From JBEIDK01 sp040383485 (lineage in GTDB: Bacteria > Bacteroidota > Bacteroidia > UBA4408): a DNA stretch of 10,944 nt. Every line of letters begins with the position of its first letter. Positions within the stretch are counted from its first letter, which is position 1. The stretch spans positions 1 through 10,944 of the forward strand of contig JBEIDK010000113.1 in the NCBI GenBank assembly GCA_040383485.1. The letters run 5' to 3'. Shown here in pieces: positions 1 to 7,230 of this stretch. The notes under the pieces are model-generated. The model searched no databases. It saw only the letters and a list, made by a program, of their open reading frames with translations, and was not told the origin of the DNA. The position numbers were made by a program, and so were the translations under genes.

Positions 1-2403
1 AACATTTGATGATTTCTCTAAGCTATAATACAGGTTTGTAATACCATTGGCAGGGTTAGGTATAAGTTTAAAATCGTTGAATCCTAAGGTGTTTTTTACT
101 GAATTGTCTGGTATCTCATAGTTTATCTTGTCAAGTTTGGTTCCCTTTGTTTGACTAATATTAGTGATTGATGTTGTAGGTTGAACGGAATTATTACCTG
201 TTGCGTATCTTCCGGTTGATGCACAAGCAATTGTGCTACCTCCCAAAATGGTTGCTTCGAAAGTTGCTCCAGCCTCTACCTCAAAACCTGGTTGTAAATC
301 AATTAAGTTAGCTGCTTTAAAAGTTACATTACTTCCGTTTTGAACTATAACTGAACCTCTTTCATCAACAGGTGTGATTATTTGCCAAGTTCTTACTAAA
401 TCGGAATTATAAAAATTACCCGTTTCAGAGTAAAGCGTAACACTTCCGCCTGGCGGTGTTGCTGGCGGATTCCAATATTGCTCGTTAAAGGTGTTTACAA
501 AGGTAGTTTGTGTGTATGTTTCGGGGCTGTATTTGTCTACATCGTAACCAGCGTAAATAGCATCACAAGCAGTATAAGTACCACTCGCTATTACTTCATT
601 TTGGAATTTAATAATATCATCATCGCAATCATTTAATATTTGCATTACCCAATTAATGTTTTCGTCAGTTATTTCTACATGGGTTTGATTTTGTTCAGGT
701 GCATAAACAACATCGAAATGGCTTATTTGATGTGAAGGGTCAACTAGTTTATGGCTACCATTAAATATTTGAGGTAATGCTATACTACTGTTTTCAACTA
801 ATGACGTAAATTGCTTAATACCAGCAGCACTCATTGCAGGGATAAAGCAGAAGTTAGCCGCAGAATTACTATAACCATTCAAAATAGATAGAGGAGAACT
901 ACCTAATACTAAACCGATAACACTGTTCCATTTGTGGTTAATATCTGCAAGTGCAGCTAAATCTGTTCTATATGAGCCTGCCACAACATCTACAGCTTTC
1001 GAGTTTCTTAAATGAACCGTATAATTTAACTTTTCTAATGAATTTTGTAACAAAGGTCCAATAACTGGTATTATCCATAACGCACTTGCTGGATTTACAT
1101 TTAATGTTTTACAATATCCGTTGTTATCTTTTGGCAACGATTTAATATTTACGTCCAACACCCCATCTACATCAACCATAAAGTCACATTCAGAATAATT
1201 ACCACTATTTTGTTTAAAACCCTTTCTGCTTCCATTTATAATTGAAGTTAACTTACAATTGGTTGGCCAAGTTGCAATGTTTGGATGGAGTTGAAATGCA
1301 AACCTCTCAAATGAAGAAGAAGCATCGGCATACTTTGTATTAATTATACCACTCAAGCCAGTTCCTAAGGGGTCTGCCAAGCAACTATAAAGCATTAATT
1401 GGCTGGCACTCGGGCAAGTTAATTTTGAGTAAGAACCAAAAAAATCGTTTACTATTTCTTTCACCTTTTTTCTTTCGTCATTGCTTGGGTTTGTTGGGTC
1501 AAGCAAATTATCACCTTCAAGTTGCTTAATATCTTGAAGCAAATATTGAAGTCCCATATTAATATTCGCACCCATTTGAGGGCTATCAAAACTTATAAAT
1601 TTGCTTACACAATTATTGTAATTGCTACCACCATTTAGCTCTAAATCTCTAATAGCAAAGCGGCTTACCAAACCACCCATGCTTGCACCACATACAACCA
1701 TTTTTTCGTTGCTGCCGTTATTATCTAATGTGTCTTTAATTATTTTCAAAAGCTTACTTAGGGCATAGCCATTGTTTTCCATAAAATTTTGACCACTCTG
1801 AAAATCAACATAAATAATATCATAATCAGCATCATATAATTTATTGAGCATATCAGGTGCTTTTTGAAGTAGTAATGCTTCGCCCTCCATTAATCCTTCT
1901 ACATCAATGCCGCTTACCATTGTACCCCAGTTTACTGTAGAGTAGCCAATTGAACTCCCAATATCTACACCAAGTGGCATGTTGTTAAAAACTTCTCCCA
2001 TTTCAGGAAAATTTTCCCATTTTTTTTCCACGCCATTAGAATTTTCAGGAACTTGCTCTAGAACGTTTCTGTATGTTTTATGAAAATAACCCTCTATTGT
2101 ATATTCATTATCTGTCCAAACTTCTTTATCAAAGCTTACACCCTCTACAAATACAAAGGGTTTCATAATTTTATGATGACCACAACCTCGTTTTACAAAA
2201 TATAATATTTTTGACTTTGAATTATACCTTTGAGTATATAAATCTCTATTATAAATATTGTTATCATAAGTGCCTACAACTTTGTCATCTGCTGTAATTT
2301 CATGCATAAAATCATAGTGAACGTATCTTTTATAAGCAAAAGGCCCCGCAATAAGGTTTATTGAAAGTATTAAAAATGCAAACTGTAATGTAATTGTTTT
2401 CAT
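1..2403 (-). CDS. Secreted alpha/beta-hydrolase (lipase-like) with T9SS C-terminal sorting signal, partial
   Basis: The frame is open for 801 codons from ATG at 2403 and runs off the left edge, so the C-terminus is missing. Residues 1-20 are a signal peptide. Residues 82-280 resemble the serine-hydrolase fold: KPFVFVEGVSFD, then VVCGASMGG with the G-x-S-x-G nucleophile elbow (Ser241), then ISFDSPQMGANI, which resembles the strand-and-turn after the elbow in PGAP1/triacylglycerol-lipase-like enzymes. His575 in NQTHVEI, followed by a final helix, is my candidate for the catalytic His; I could not pick the acid. Residues about 685-720 (VTFKAANLIDLQPGFEVEAG) match the short beta module called '3-coathanger stack' in Bacteroidota surface proteins. 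Residues 779-796 (KLIPNPANGITNLYYSLE) look like the start of a type A T9SS sorting domain. I infer export by Sec, then T9SS, to the cell surface or medium. The ester substrate is unknown. It is the last visible gene of the block, 11 bp after a lipoprotein gene. Confidence 0.85.
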   Translation of the reverse strand, partial: MKTITLQFAFLILSINLIAGPFAYKRYVHYDFMHEITADDKVVGTYDNNIYNRDLYTQRYNSKSKILYFVKRGCGHHKIMKPFVFVEGVSFDKEVWTDNEYTIEGYFHKTYRNVLEQVPENSNGVEKKWENFPEMGEVFNNMPLGVDIGSSIGYSTVNWGTMVSGIDVEGLMEGEALLLQKAPDMLNKLYDADYDIIYVDFQSGQNFMENNGYALSKLLKIIKDTLDNNGSNEKMVVCGASMGGLVSRFAIRDLELNGGSNYNNCVSKFISFDSPQMGANINMGLQYLLQDIKQLEGDNLLDPTNPSNDERKKVKEIVNDFFGSYSKLTCPSASQLMLYSCLADPLGTGLSGIINTKYADASSSFERFAFQLHPNIATWPTNCKLTSIINGSRKGFKQNSGNYSECDFMVDVDGVLDVNIKSLPKDNNGYCKTLNVNPASALWIIPVIGPLLQNSLEKLNYTVHLRNSKAVDVVAGSYRTDLAALADINHKWNSVIGLVLGSSPLSILNGYSNSAANFCFIPAMSAAGIKQFTSLVENSSIALPQIFNGSHKLVDPSHQISHFDVVYAPEQNQTHVEITDENINWVMQILNDCDDDIIKFQNEVIASGTYTACDAIYAGYDVDKYSPETYTQTTFVNTFNEQYWNPPATPPGGSVTLYSETGNFYNSDLVRTWQIITPVDERGSVIVQNGSNVTFKAANLIDLQPGFEVEAGATFEATILGGSTIACASTGRYATGNNSVQPTTSITNISQTKGTKLDKINYEIPDNSVKNTLGFNDFKLIPNPANGITNLYYSLEKSSNV

Positions 2404-2414
2404 TGTTATGTTTA

Positions 2415-3020
2415 TTAATCTTCAGTTATTAATATGTCTCCTTTCCAATAGCTATTAAAGCTAATTGAGGTATTATTTTCTTCTGTAAATTGAAACGAAG
2501 TTTCAAAATTCAGGTATGTCTTCCCTTTAATTTTGTTAATTTGATTTATTTTAAAATAGCAGAATTTGTTGATAAAAATCCTATAGCTAACCCATTCATT
2601 TGATGGATTAGGCAATCTTCCATAATCTATTCTTTTAATGTATATTGGGCTATTTTCATCCTTATACCAAAAATAGAAGCCAAAACCGCCAAAGAAATGA
2701 TAATCAACATTTGATTCATCAACTTCTGATTCAATAAAAATGTCGAAGCGGTGAAGTTTATAATCACTTATAGATGTGTCAGTGTTGTATATTTTAAAAT
2801 TTGGTGGTCCATTAAATAATCCATTAGTAAACTTTGCTCTTTGTTTTTTTGATGTTGCATCGCCTTTATTTTGTTGAAAAAGGTATTTTTTTCCAGCTAC
2901 TTCTATGTATAAAATTCCCTTACCATTAGCCTCATCATTTGGTGCTTCCACTTTTTTCTTACAGGTTGTAAAAACCAACACGATTATAGCAAAGCCAAGT
3001 ATTTTTGTAATTGTTTTCAT
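2415..3020 (-). CDS. Small lipoprotein (copy 1), partner of the full-length hydrolase
   Basis: This is a 201-residue protein with a lipoprotein signal peptide: a short basic start, a hydrophobic stretch, and VFTTC with Cys20 as the likely lipidated residue, followed by three lysines. I recognise no family. The mature part looks beta-rich with many aromatic residues and contains GKGILYIEVAGKKYLFQ near residues 33-49. The lipoprotein at 3888-4499 has the corresponding VYMEIDGERF after an equivalent FTTC lipobox. The two look like diverged paralogs, by eye about a quarter identical or less. Its ATG overlaps the stop of the truncated hydrolase by 4 bp (ATGA), which suggests translational coupling, and it ends 11 bp before the full-length hydrolase. 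It probably sits in the outer or inner membrane facing the periplasm or surface. Possible roles are a chaperone, anchor or inhibitor for the hydrolase; these are inference from pairing only. Confidence 0.8.
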   Translation of the reverse strand: MKTITKILGFAIIVLVFTTCKKKVEAPNDEANGKGILYIEVAGKKYLFQQNKGDATSKKQRAKFTNGLFNGPPNFKIYNTDTSISDYKLHRFDIFIESEVDESNVDYHFFGGFGFYFWYKDENSPIYIKRIDYGRLPNPSNEWVSYRIFINKFCYFKINQINKIKGKTYLNFETSFQFTEENNTSISFNSYWKGDILITED

Positions 3021-3883
3021 ATTAAATATTTTAAGTTATTAATATTAACACCCATTTGTGGAGCATCAAAACTTATAAATTTGCCAACACAATGGTCATA
3101 AGTTGACCCACCATTTAGCTCTAAATCTCTAATAGCAAAACGGCTTACAAGTCCGCCCATACTTGCACCACAAACAACAAGTTTTTCTATGCTTCCGTTG
3201 CTGTCTAGGCTATCCTTAATTTGTTTTAAGGCTTTTGATAGAGCAAAACCGTTATTTTCGATGTATTGTTGCCCGCTTTCAAAATCTACAAATATAATAT
3301 CATAACCATTATTATAAAGTTTATTAAGTAAGTCGGGACATTTTTGAACATCCAAAGGCTCTCCATCACTTAATCCTTCAGCATCAATGCCGGTTACTAA
3401 TGTTGCCCAATTAAACGTAGAGTATCCAACAGGTGGGTTTATACCCCAATTGGCAGCATTAAATGAATCTAATGCATTACTTAAAACTTGAGTATTTGGC
3501 TTTTTGGAATCTGTATTAATATTTTCATTTAAATAATCTAAGTAGCTATAATGACTGCTCCTTACGCTTTGCTTATCAAATGACACCCCTTCAACAAATA
3601 CAAATGGTTTTTTTAGTTTATGATTGTCTGTATAACAGTCTTTCCTTCGATATTTGATGTATAAGTCCACACTTGCGTATGGACTATAATCGGTTTGATT
3701 ATCTCTATAATTTAAAGCATTACCATAAGTAACGGACGGCTGTATTGCATAAATATCTGCAATCCTATGGTCATAATGCACATATTTACCATAAGAAAAA
3801 GGTGGTTTGAACTTTTCAGGCAGTTGACCAATTGCAGATAAAACAATTATAGTAAGTATAGTCGTCGATAATATTTTTTTCAT
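3017..3883 (-). CDS. Truncated paralog of the secreted hydrolase (N-terminal part only)
   Basis: This 288-residue protein has a signal peptide (residues 1-20) and aligns with the first 282 residues of the hydrolase at 1-2403. It shares KPFVFVEGVSFDK, the GASMGG elbow (Ser241, the same residue number) and ISFDxPQMGxNIN. Over residues 153-282 I count about 97 identities in 130 positions (about 75%). Similarity fades after residue 282; six further residues (NLKYLI in the copy) lead to TGA, which overlaps the next gene's ATG. Everything downstream in the long copy is absent: the candidate catalytic His, the coathanger module and the T9SS tail. Catalysis and T9SS export are therefore unlikely. The frame is intact with no internal stop or frameshift, so it may be a young duplication relic or a retained inactive or binding version. 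It starts 4 bp after the preceding lipoprotein gene. Confidence 0.8.
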   Translation of the reverse strand: MKKILSTTILTIIVLSAIGQLPEKFKPPFSYGKYVHYDHRIADIYAIQPSVTYGNALNYRDNQTDYSPYASVDLYIKYRRKDCYTDNHKLKKPFVFVEGVSFDKQSVRSSHYSYLDYLNENINTDSKKPNTQVLSNALDSFNAANWGINPPVGYSTFNWATLVTGIDAEGLSDGEPLDVQKCPDLLNKLYNNGYDIIFVDFESGQQYIENNGFALSKALKQIKDSLDSNGSIEKLVVCGASMGGLVSRFAIRDLELNGGSTYDHCVGKFISFDAPQMGVNINNLKYLI

Positions 3884-3887
3884 GATT

Positions 3888-4499
3888 TTATTGTTTGCTA
3901 TTATTTTTTAACTTAATATTAATATAAACAGGTACTAACTTCTTATTATCAATTGAATTTTCAATTGAACCTTTGACAATAATGTTTATTGTTCTTTCGT
4001 TTTCATTGTAATCTTTTATCAAGAAGCTACAATTTTTGTATGAATTGTTTTCAAAAGTTGGTGTCAATGCATTATTTTTTGAAATATCAAAATCAAAATA
4101 TGTTAACTTATTTTCGGTATAACTTTTGCCAACTATCTGAATTTGTTTCGGTATCGTTTTGCCCTTTTCTTTCCTTAATTCCATTGAAGCTCCCATTTTC
4201 ATCACTCTAAACTTTTTCTTTTTACCAGCATCAAAATTATTTGCTTCGAACCCAACTCTAATGAGAGAATCATCTAAAAACTCAACATTTATAGGCCTAT
4301 TGTAAACGTCGAAACTACCTCTTGAATTCTTATTCAAATTCCAACTTCTATCTTCTACCATAAATCTCTCCCCATCTATTTCCATATACACAAAGTTGTC
4401 ATTACGTGTATTGGCTGGTGGCTCTTTTATTTCCTTTCTGCAAGTTGTAAAAGCAACTATAAGAAAGACAAAGTTTAATGTTTTTATAACTATTTTCAT
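3888..4499 (-). CDS. Small lipoprotein (copy 2), partner of the truncated hydrolase
   Basis: This is a 203-residue lipoprotein. The N-terminus has a hydrophobic run ending in AFTTC, with Cys20 as the likely lipid attachment site, followed by RKEIKEPP. The family is not recognised. The mature chain is rich in Lys, Asn and aromatic residues and predicted by eye to be mostly beta; VYMEIDGERFMVED near residues 37-50 lines up with VAGKKYLFQ in the lipoprotein at 2415-3020. The Cys falls at the same position in both, and both genes directly precede a hydrolase copy, so I read them as paralogs created by one tandem duplication. It begins 1 bp after the stop of the upstream lipoprotein gene and ends 4 bp before the truncated hydrolase, so the genes are very probably co-transcribed. 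Function is unknown. Confidence 0.8.
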   Translation of the reverse strand: MKIVIKTLNFVFLIVAFTTCRKEIKEPPANTRNDNFVYMEIDGERFMVEDRSWNLNKNSRGSFDVYNRPINVEFLDDSLIRVGFEANNFDAGKKKKFRVMKMGASMELRKEKGKTIPKQIQIVGKSYTENKLTYFDFDISKNNALTPTFENNSYKNCSFLIKDYNENERTINIIVKGSIENSIDNKKLVPVYINIKLKNNSKQ

Positions 4500-4500
4500 G

Positions 4501-5292
4501 TTAGTTGAATACTATTTCAATTCTGTTTAATTTATTTGGTTCAAGTGTAAATTCCTTTGCAGCATCTCCACAGGCATTATACCTTTTTGTGCCAATTTTT
4601 CCTTGATAATAGATTCTCACATTTCTCGTTTGCTTGTGGTTTGCATTAGGTAAATAATAAATTGCAGAACTGTCAATTAAATTATTTCCTCTTACAATTT
4701 TAAGTTTAAAATTTATATTTTCTTCATAAGGATAATCCCAACTCTCACTATAGTAACTTGCTAGTTTATAATTTCTTAATGCAATAGAGTCGTTTTGATT
4801 GCCATTGCTAACTGTATTATTAAACTTGAGAATAACTTTATAGGCTAAATTTTTTGTTGCTGGATAAAGTTGTATGTTATAAACATTGCTTTTAGCCTCC
4901 TTTCGTTCAACTTCATCCAACATTATGTATTTGTAGTAATAGTCAAATTCTTTTTCATGCCTTTCATTTTTGTACACATAAAAATTTACATAATCCATTC
5001 CTGTTTTTTCTAACTTAAATTCGGCATACCCTTTACTGTCGGTTTTTACTTCACCATCATAATAATTGGGCTTTCTAAAGGTAAACCAACCATTTGGGTC
5101 GTAAGTTTCTTTATCTGTTAAAAAAGGATTTTTTGTTTGTGTATAATCAATTGTCATATTTGCAATGGGCTTACCAGTAAGTGTGTCGGTAAGTAAAACG
5201 CGGATAATTCGCGGGTACTTTTTGTTACAATTCAAGTATAAAATTGCAAAGAAAACACAAAGTAAGAACCAATAAATTTTAGATGTTTTCAT
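4501..5292 (-). CDS. Lipoprotein with carboxypeptidase-regulatory-like beta-sandwich
   Basis: This 263-residue protein has a lipoprotein signal peptide ending in ILYLNC (Cys22), then NKK. Residues about 30-95 carry IRVLLTDTLTGKPIANMTI followed by VKTDSKGYAEFKL. That is the usual signature of the carboxypeptidase regulatory-like/transthyretin-type fold found in many Bacteroidota envelope proteins, where a 'TGKPI' turn is followed by a 'TDSKG' turn. The rest is Tyr- and Asn-rich and unassigned. The protein should be membrane-anchored and exposed to the periplasm or surface, where such domains usually mediate binding or structural contacts rather than catalysis. It lies 3 bp after the SprB-repeat gene and 1 bp before the next lipoprotein gene, inside the six-gene block. 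No enzymatic motif is visible. Confidence 0.78.
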   Translation of the reverse strand: MKTSKIYWFLLCVFFAILYLNCNKKYPRIIRVLLTDTLTGKPIANMTIDYTQTKNPFLTDKETYDPNGWFTFRKPNYYDGEVKTDSKGYAEFKLEKTGMDYVNFYVYKNERHEKEFDYYYKYIMLDEVERKEAKSNVYNIQLYPATKNLAYKVILKFNNTVSNGNQNDSIALRNYKLASYYSESWDYPYEENINFKLKIVRGNNLIDSSAIYYLPNANHKQTRNVRIYYQGKIGTKRYNACGDAAKEFTLEPNKLNRIEIVFN

Positions 5293-5295
5293 AGA

Positions 5296-7002
5296 TTATT
5301 TTTTAATACTTTTAACAACGTTTGTTAGAGCCTCCAATTTCTTTTCTAACTCAATAGTATACAATGTAAGTTCCTCAATTTTTTTCATTTGTACTGAAAG
5401 CATTTTTTCAGTATCAATTCCATTTTCTGCTAATTCTTTTTCACTTGGTACATCTGGTAAATGTTTATGTTCGGTAATAAATTTTTCAACATCTATCAGT
5501 GACCTTAATTTATAATTTTTATCAAATACATAATCGCTCCATCCGCTTGTTAAGTTTACCATTACTCTTCTACATGTAAATTCTCCATTTTCAGTTAAGA
5601 ATGCAGCATATTTTGTATAGGTTGTTGTTGCATCGCCCAAATTATTTGTGCTTCTAATAAAATACCAACCTCCATTAGTCATTCCAAATCCGAGTCGTAA
5701 GCCTTGGTTTTGAGCATATTGTCCGCTGGTAACATTTGAAGTTGTAATACAGCTACCAATTGGCATTTGTATAACATTTTGCCATCCGGCCCAACTAACA
5801 TTTCCACTTGTGGCCATATTAAATTTAAGTGCACCTCCAGTAATTTCTAATTTTTCGGAAGGTGTTGATGTACCAATACCAATTTTTCCACCAGCAAAAA
5901 GATTATCTGAAAAAGAACCTGTTCCATAAACATCAAGTGCAAAATCTGCATGATTTTTTTTAATACCAACATTAAAGCAACTTAATATTTCTGGATGATA
6001 AAATAGATTACTTTGATTAGGCCCAGTCGACGCAAGTTGATTAACACTCCAATGAGGTGGATTACTAAGGTTTGTTTGCGATAGAACAGCATTACAATCT
6101 AACGATTCATAAACTAGTTTTAATATATTACTATTAGTTATTGGCTGAAAAGTTCCATTGCCGTCAAATCCAATTAAACCACCTACTCCATTTGCTAAGT
6201 TGCTTAATTTAATTCCACCATCCACTCTAACATCACCCCCAAACCTTGCATTACCGCCAGACACTTCAAATTTTTCTACTGGGTTATTTGTGCCAACACC
6301 TATTTTGCCTGAAAACAATGCATTGGTATTAGGCATTAGTCTAAAACCTTCTTGGCTGCCAGCCTTTAGTACCAATGGCATTTGATTGATTGTTCCAATA
6401 AAACTATTTATAGTTGCATTTGCATTTCCGCTTGGCGTCCAATCATCGCGTTCAGGTTTGCTTAGTTCTTTATTCAATTCGCGAACTTGACAACCAAAAG
6501 CATCAGTAACTACCAATTGGTAATCTTTAGCAACAAGGTTTATTCTGTTTTGCAAACTTGAGCCATCGCTCCAAGCATAAGAATAAGGCGGTGTACCTCC
6601 GGCAACAGTAACTGTAATTGCACCATCGTTACAACCAAAACACGAAGTGTTATAATTGTTTGAATATATGGTTGCGTCAAATTGTATAATACGAAATTCT
6701 TCAGGTTCGGTTATGGTTAATTCATTTTCAGCAACATTACCATTAGCATCAATTACATAACAATGGTAATAACCTGCATCTAGGTTTGAAATTGATTGGG
6801 TGGTTTGACTATTTGACCATTTGTATTGATAGGGAGGAACACCACCAGCAGCATTGGCTGTTATTTGCCCTGTTCTTAATCCTTCGCAATTTACATTGCT
6901 TGGGGATAATGTAACTATTAGCTGTCCTTTTGCTAAGGTTGTTAAAAATAAAAACATACAAAGGGCATAATTAATTTTAATTTTATTTCTATTATTTTTC
7001 AT
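5296..7002 (-). CDS. Secreted SprB-repeat protein with tail-fibre-like region and C-terminal coiled coil
   Basis: This is a 568-residue protein with a signal peptide (about residues 1-26, cleavage near AKG-Q). Two SprB-type repeats follow: residues 38-98 (GVPPYQYKWSN, then LDAGYYHCYVIDANG) and 121-175 (GGTPPYSYAWSDG, then YQLVVTDAFGC). The middle has two copies of a fibre-like motif, IGVGTNNPVEKFEVSGG (234-250) and IGIGTSTPSEKLEITGG (374-390), typical of Bacteroidota proteins resembling phage tail fibres. The C-terminus contains YKLRSLIDVEKFITEHKHL and PDVPSEKELAENGID (about 497-530), a pattern recurrent at the ends of such proteins, then a coiled coil (about 535-563) likely to drive oligomerisation. 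No T9SS sorting tail is visible, so the route across the outer membrane is unclear. It is the first gene of the block, and the block's promoter should lie upstream of it. An adhesin or surface-fibre role is inferred. Confidence 0.85.
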   Translation of the reverse strand: MKNNRNKIKINYALCMFLFLTTLAKGQLIVTLSPSNVNCEGLRTGQITANAAGGVPPYQYKWSNSQTTQSISNLDAGYYHCYVIDANGNVAENELTITEPEEFRIIQFDATIYSNNYNTSCFGCNDGAITVTVAGGTPPYSYAWSDGSSLQNRINLVAKDYQLVVTDAFGCQVRELNKELSKPERDDWTPSGNANATINSFIGTINQMPLVLKAGSQEGFRLMPNTNALFSGKIGVGTNNPVEKFEVSGGNARFGGDVRVDGGIKLSNLANGVGGLIGFDGNGTFQPITNSNILKLVYESLDCNAVLSQTNLSNPPHWSVNQLASTGPNQSNLFYHPEILSCFNVGIKKNHADFALDVYGTGSFSDNLFAGGKIGIGTSTPSEKLEITGGALKFNMATSGNVSWAGWQNVIQMPIGSCITTSNVTSGQYAQNQGLRLGFGMTNGGWYFIRSTNNLGDATTTYTKYAAFLTENGEFTCRRVMVNLTSGWSDYVFDKNYKLRSLIDVEKFITEHKHLPDVPSEKELAENGIDTEKMLSVQMKKIEELTLYTIELEKKLEALTNVVKSIKK

Positions 7003-7020
7003 CTTAAATAAATTAAAGAG

Positions 7021-7041
7021 TTTGTAAATATTTTTTACAAA
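7021..7041 (-). promoter_or_regulatory. Perfect 8-bp dyad upstream of the exported-protein block
   Basis: TTTGTAAA (7021-7028) and its exact reverse complement TTTACAAA (7034-7041) are separated by 5 bp. The dyad ends 18 bp before the ATG at 7002. It could be an operator or a weak AU-rich hairpin in the leader that affects translation initiation. The local base composition makes chance AT-rich dyads fairly common, so the assignment is tentative. Confidence 0.4.
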
Positions 7042-7174
7042 CCAAATAGAAAAAACACTAAAAAAATTGGGCGAAAAAATTTTGAAAATGAAATTTTAAC
7101 TAGTGGTAGTTTTTAAAAAGGCAATAAAATAGGGCTTACTGAAAGGTTAAAATAAATTTTTAATCCATCTATTT

Positions 7175-7220
7175 TTTAGGGTTAACCCATAACTAAGAAT
7201 TGCAAATTTAGGGTTAACCC
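7175..7220 (-). promoter_or_regulatory. Pair of GGGTTAACCC palindromes flanking a -7-like element; candidate operator
   Basis: The palindrome GGGTTAACCC occurs twice, at 7179-7188 and 7211-7220. Each is preceded by TTTA, giving a 14-bp direct repeat at 7175 and 7207. The 32-bp spacing is close to three helical turns, so dimeric regulators would bind on the same DNA face. Reading the minus strand, TAAATTTG (7210-7203) is a perfect match to the Bacteroidota -7 element TAnnTTTG and lies immediately after the upstream palindrome and before the second. No TTG sits 19-21 bp upstream, so a complete promoter is not shown. The site is 10 bp after the response-regulator stop and roughly 180-220 bp before the SprB-repeat gene, and could control that block. 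The rest of 7003-7230 is AT-rich without a gene. Confidence 0.5.
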
Positions 7221-7230
7221 CAAACACATT

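Larger units (their letters stand above)
1558..4499 (-). repeat. Tandem duplication of a lipoprotein-hydrolase gene pair, period about 1480 bp
   Basis: Copy A spans 3020 down to 1558 and copy B spans 4499 down to 3038, with about 17 bp between them. The offsets are nearly constant: lipoprotein starts 3020 and 4499 (1479), hydrolase starts 2403 and 3883 (1480), and nucleophile Ser codons 1681-1683 and 3161-3163 (1480). DNA similarity is directly visible, for example between 1564-1700 and 3044-3180, where both contain ACCATTTAGCTCTAAATCTC. Unit B ends within hydrolase codons about 282-288 and is joined directly to the start of the copy A lipoprotein. That is the expected outcome of a simple tandem duplication whose unit ran from the lipoprotein start to partway into the hydrolase. 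Confidence 0.85.

Noticed and set aside
3989..4210. Plus-strand open frame of 73 codons
   Set aside because: It lies wholly inside the minus-strand lipoprotein gene, has low-complexity Phe/Cys/Ser-rich composition and shows no domain.
6158..6385. Plus-strand Pro-rich open frame of 75 codons
   Set aside because: It is antisense to the SprB-repeat protein; the Pro/Asn/Leu richness is a mirror of the Gly/Asn/Val codons on the coding strand.
7043..7050. TCTATTTG on the minus strand as a -7 element for the exported-protein block
   Set aside because: It has one mismatch to TAnnTTTG, and no TTG lies at a suitable distance upstream.
7175..7220. Telomere-like TTAGGGTTAACCC sequence or rho-independent terminator of the response regulator
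   Set aside because: There are only two units, each a palindrome rather than a repeat array. The hairpin has no loop and is not followed by a T-tract on the minus strand.
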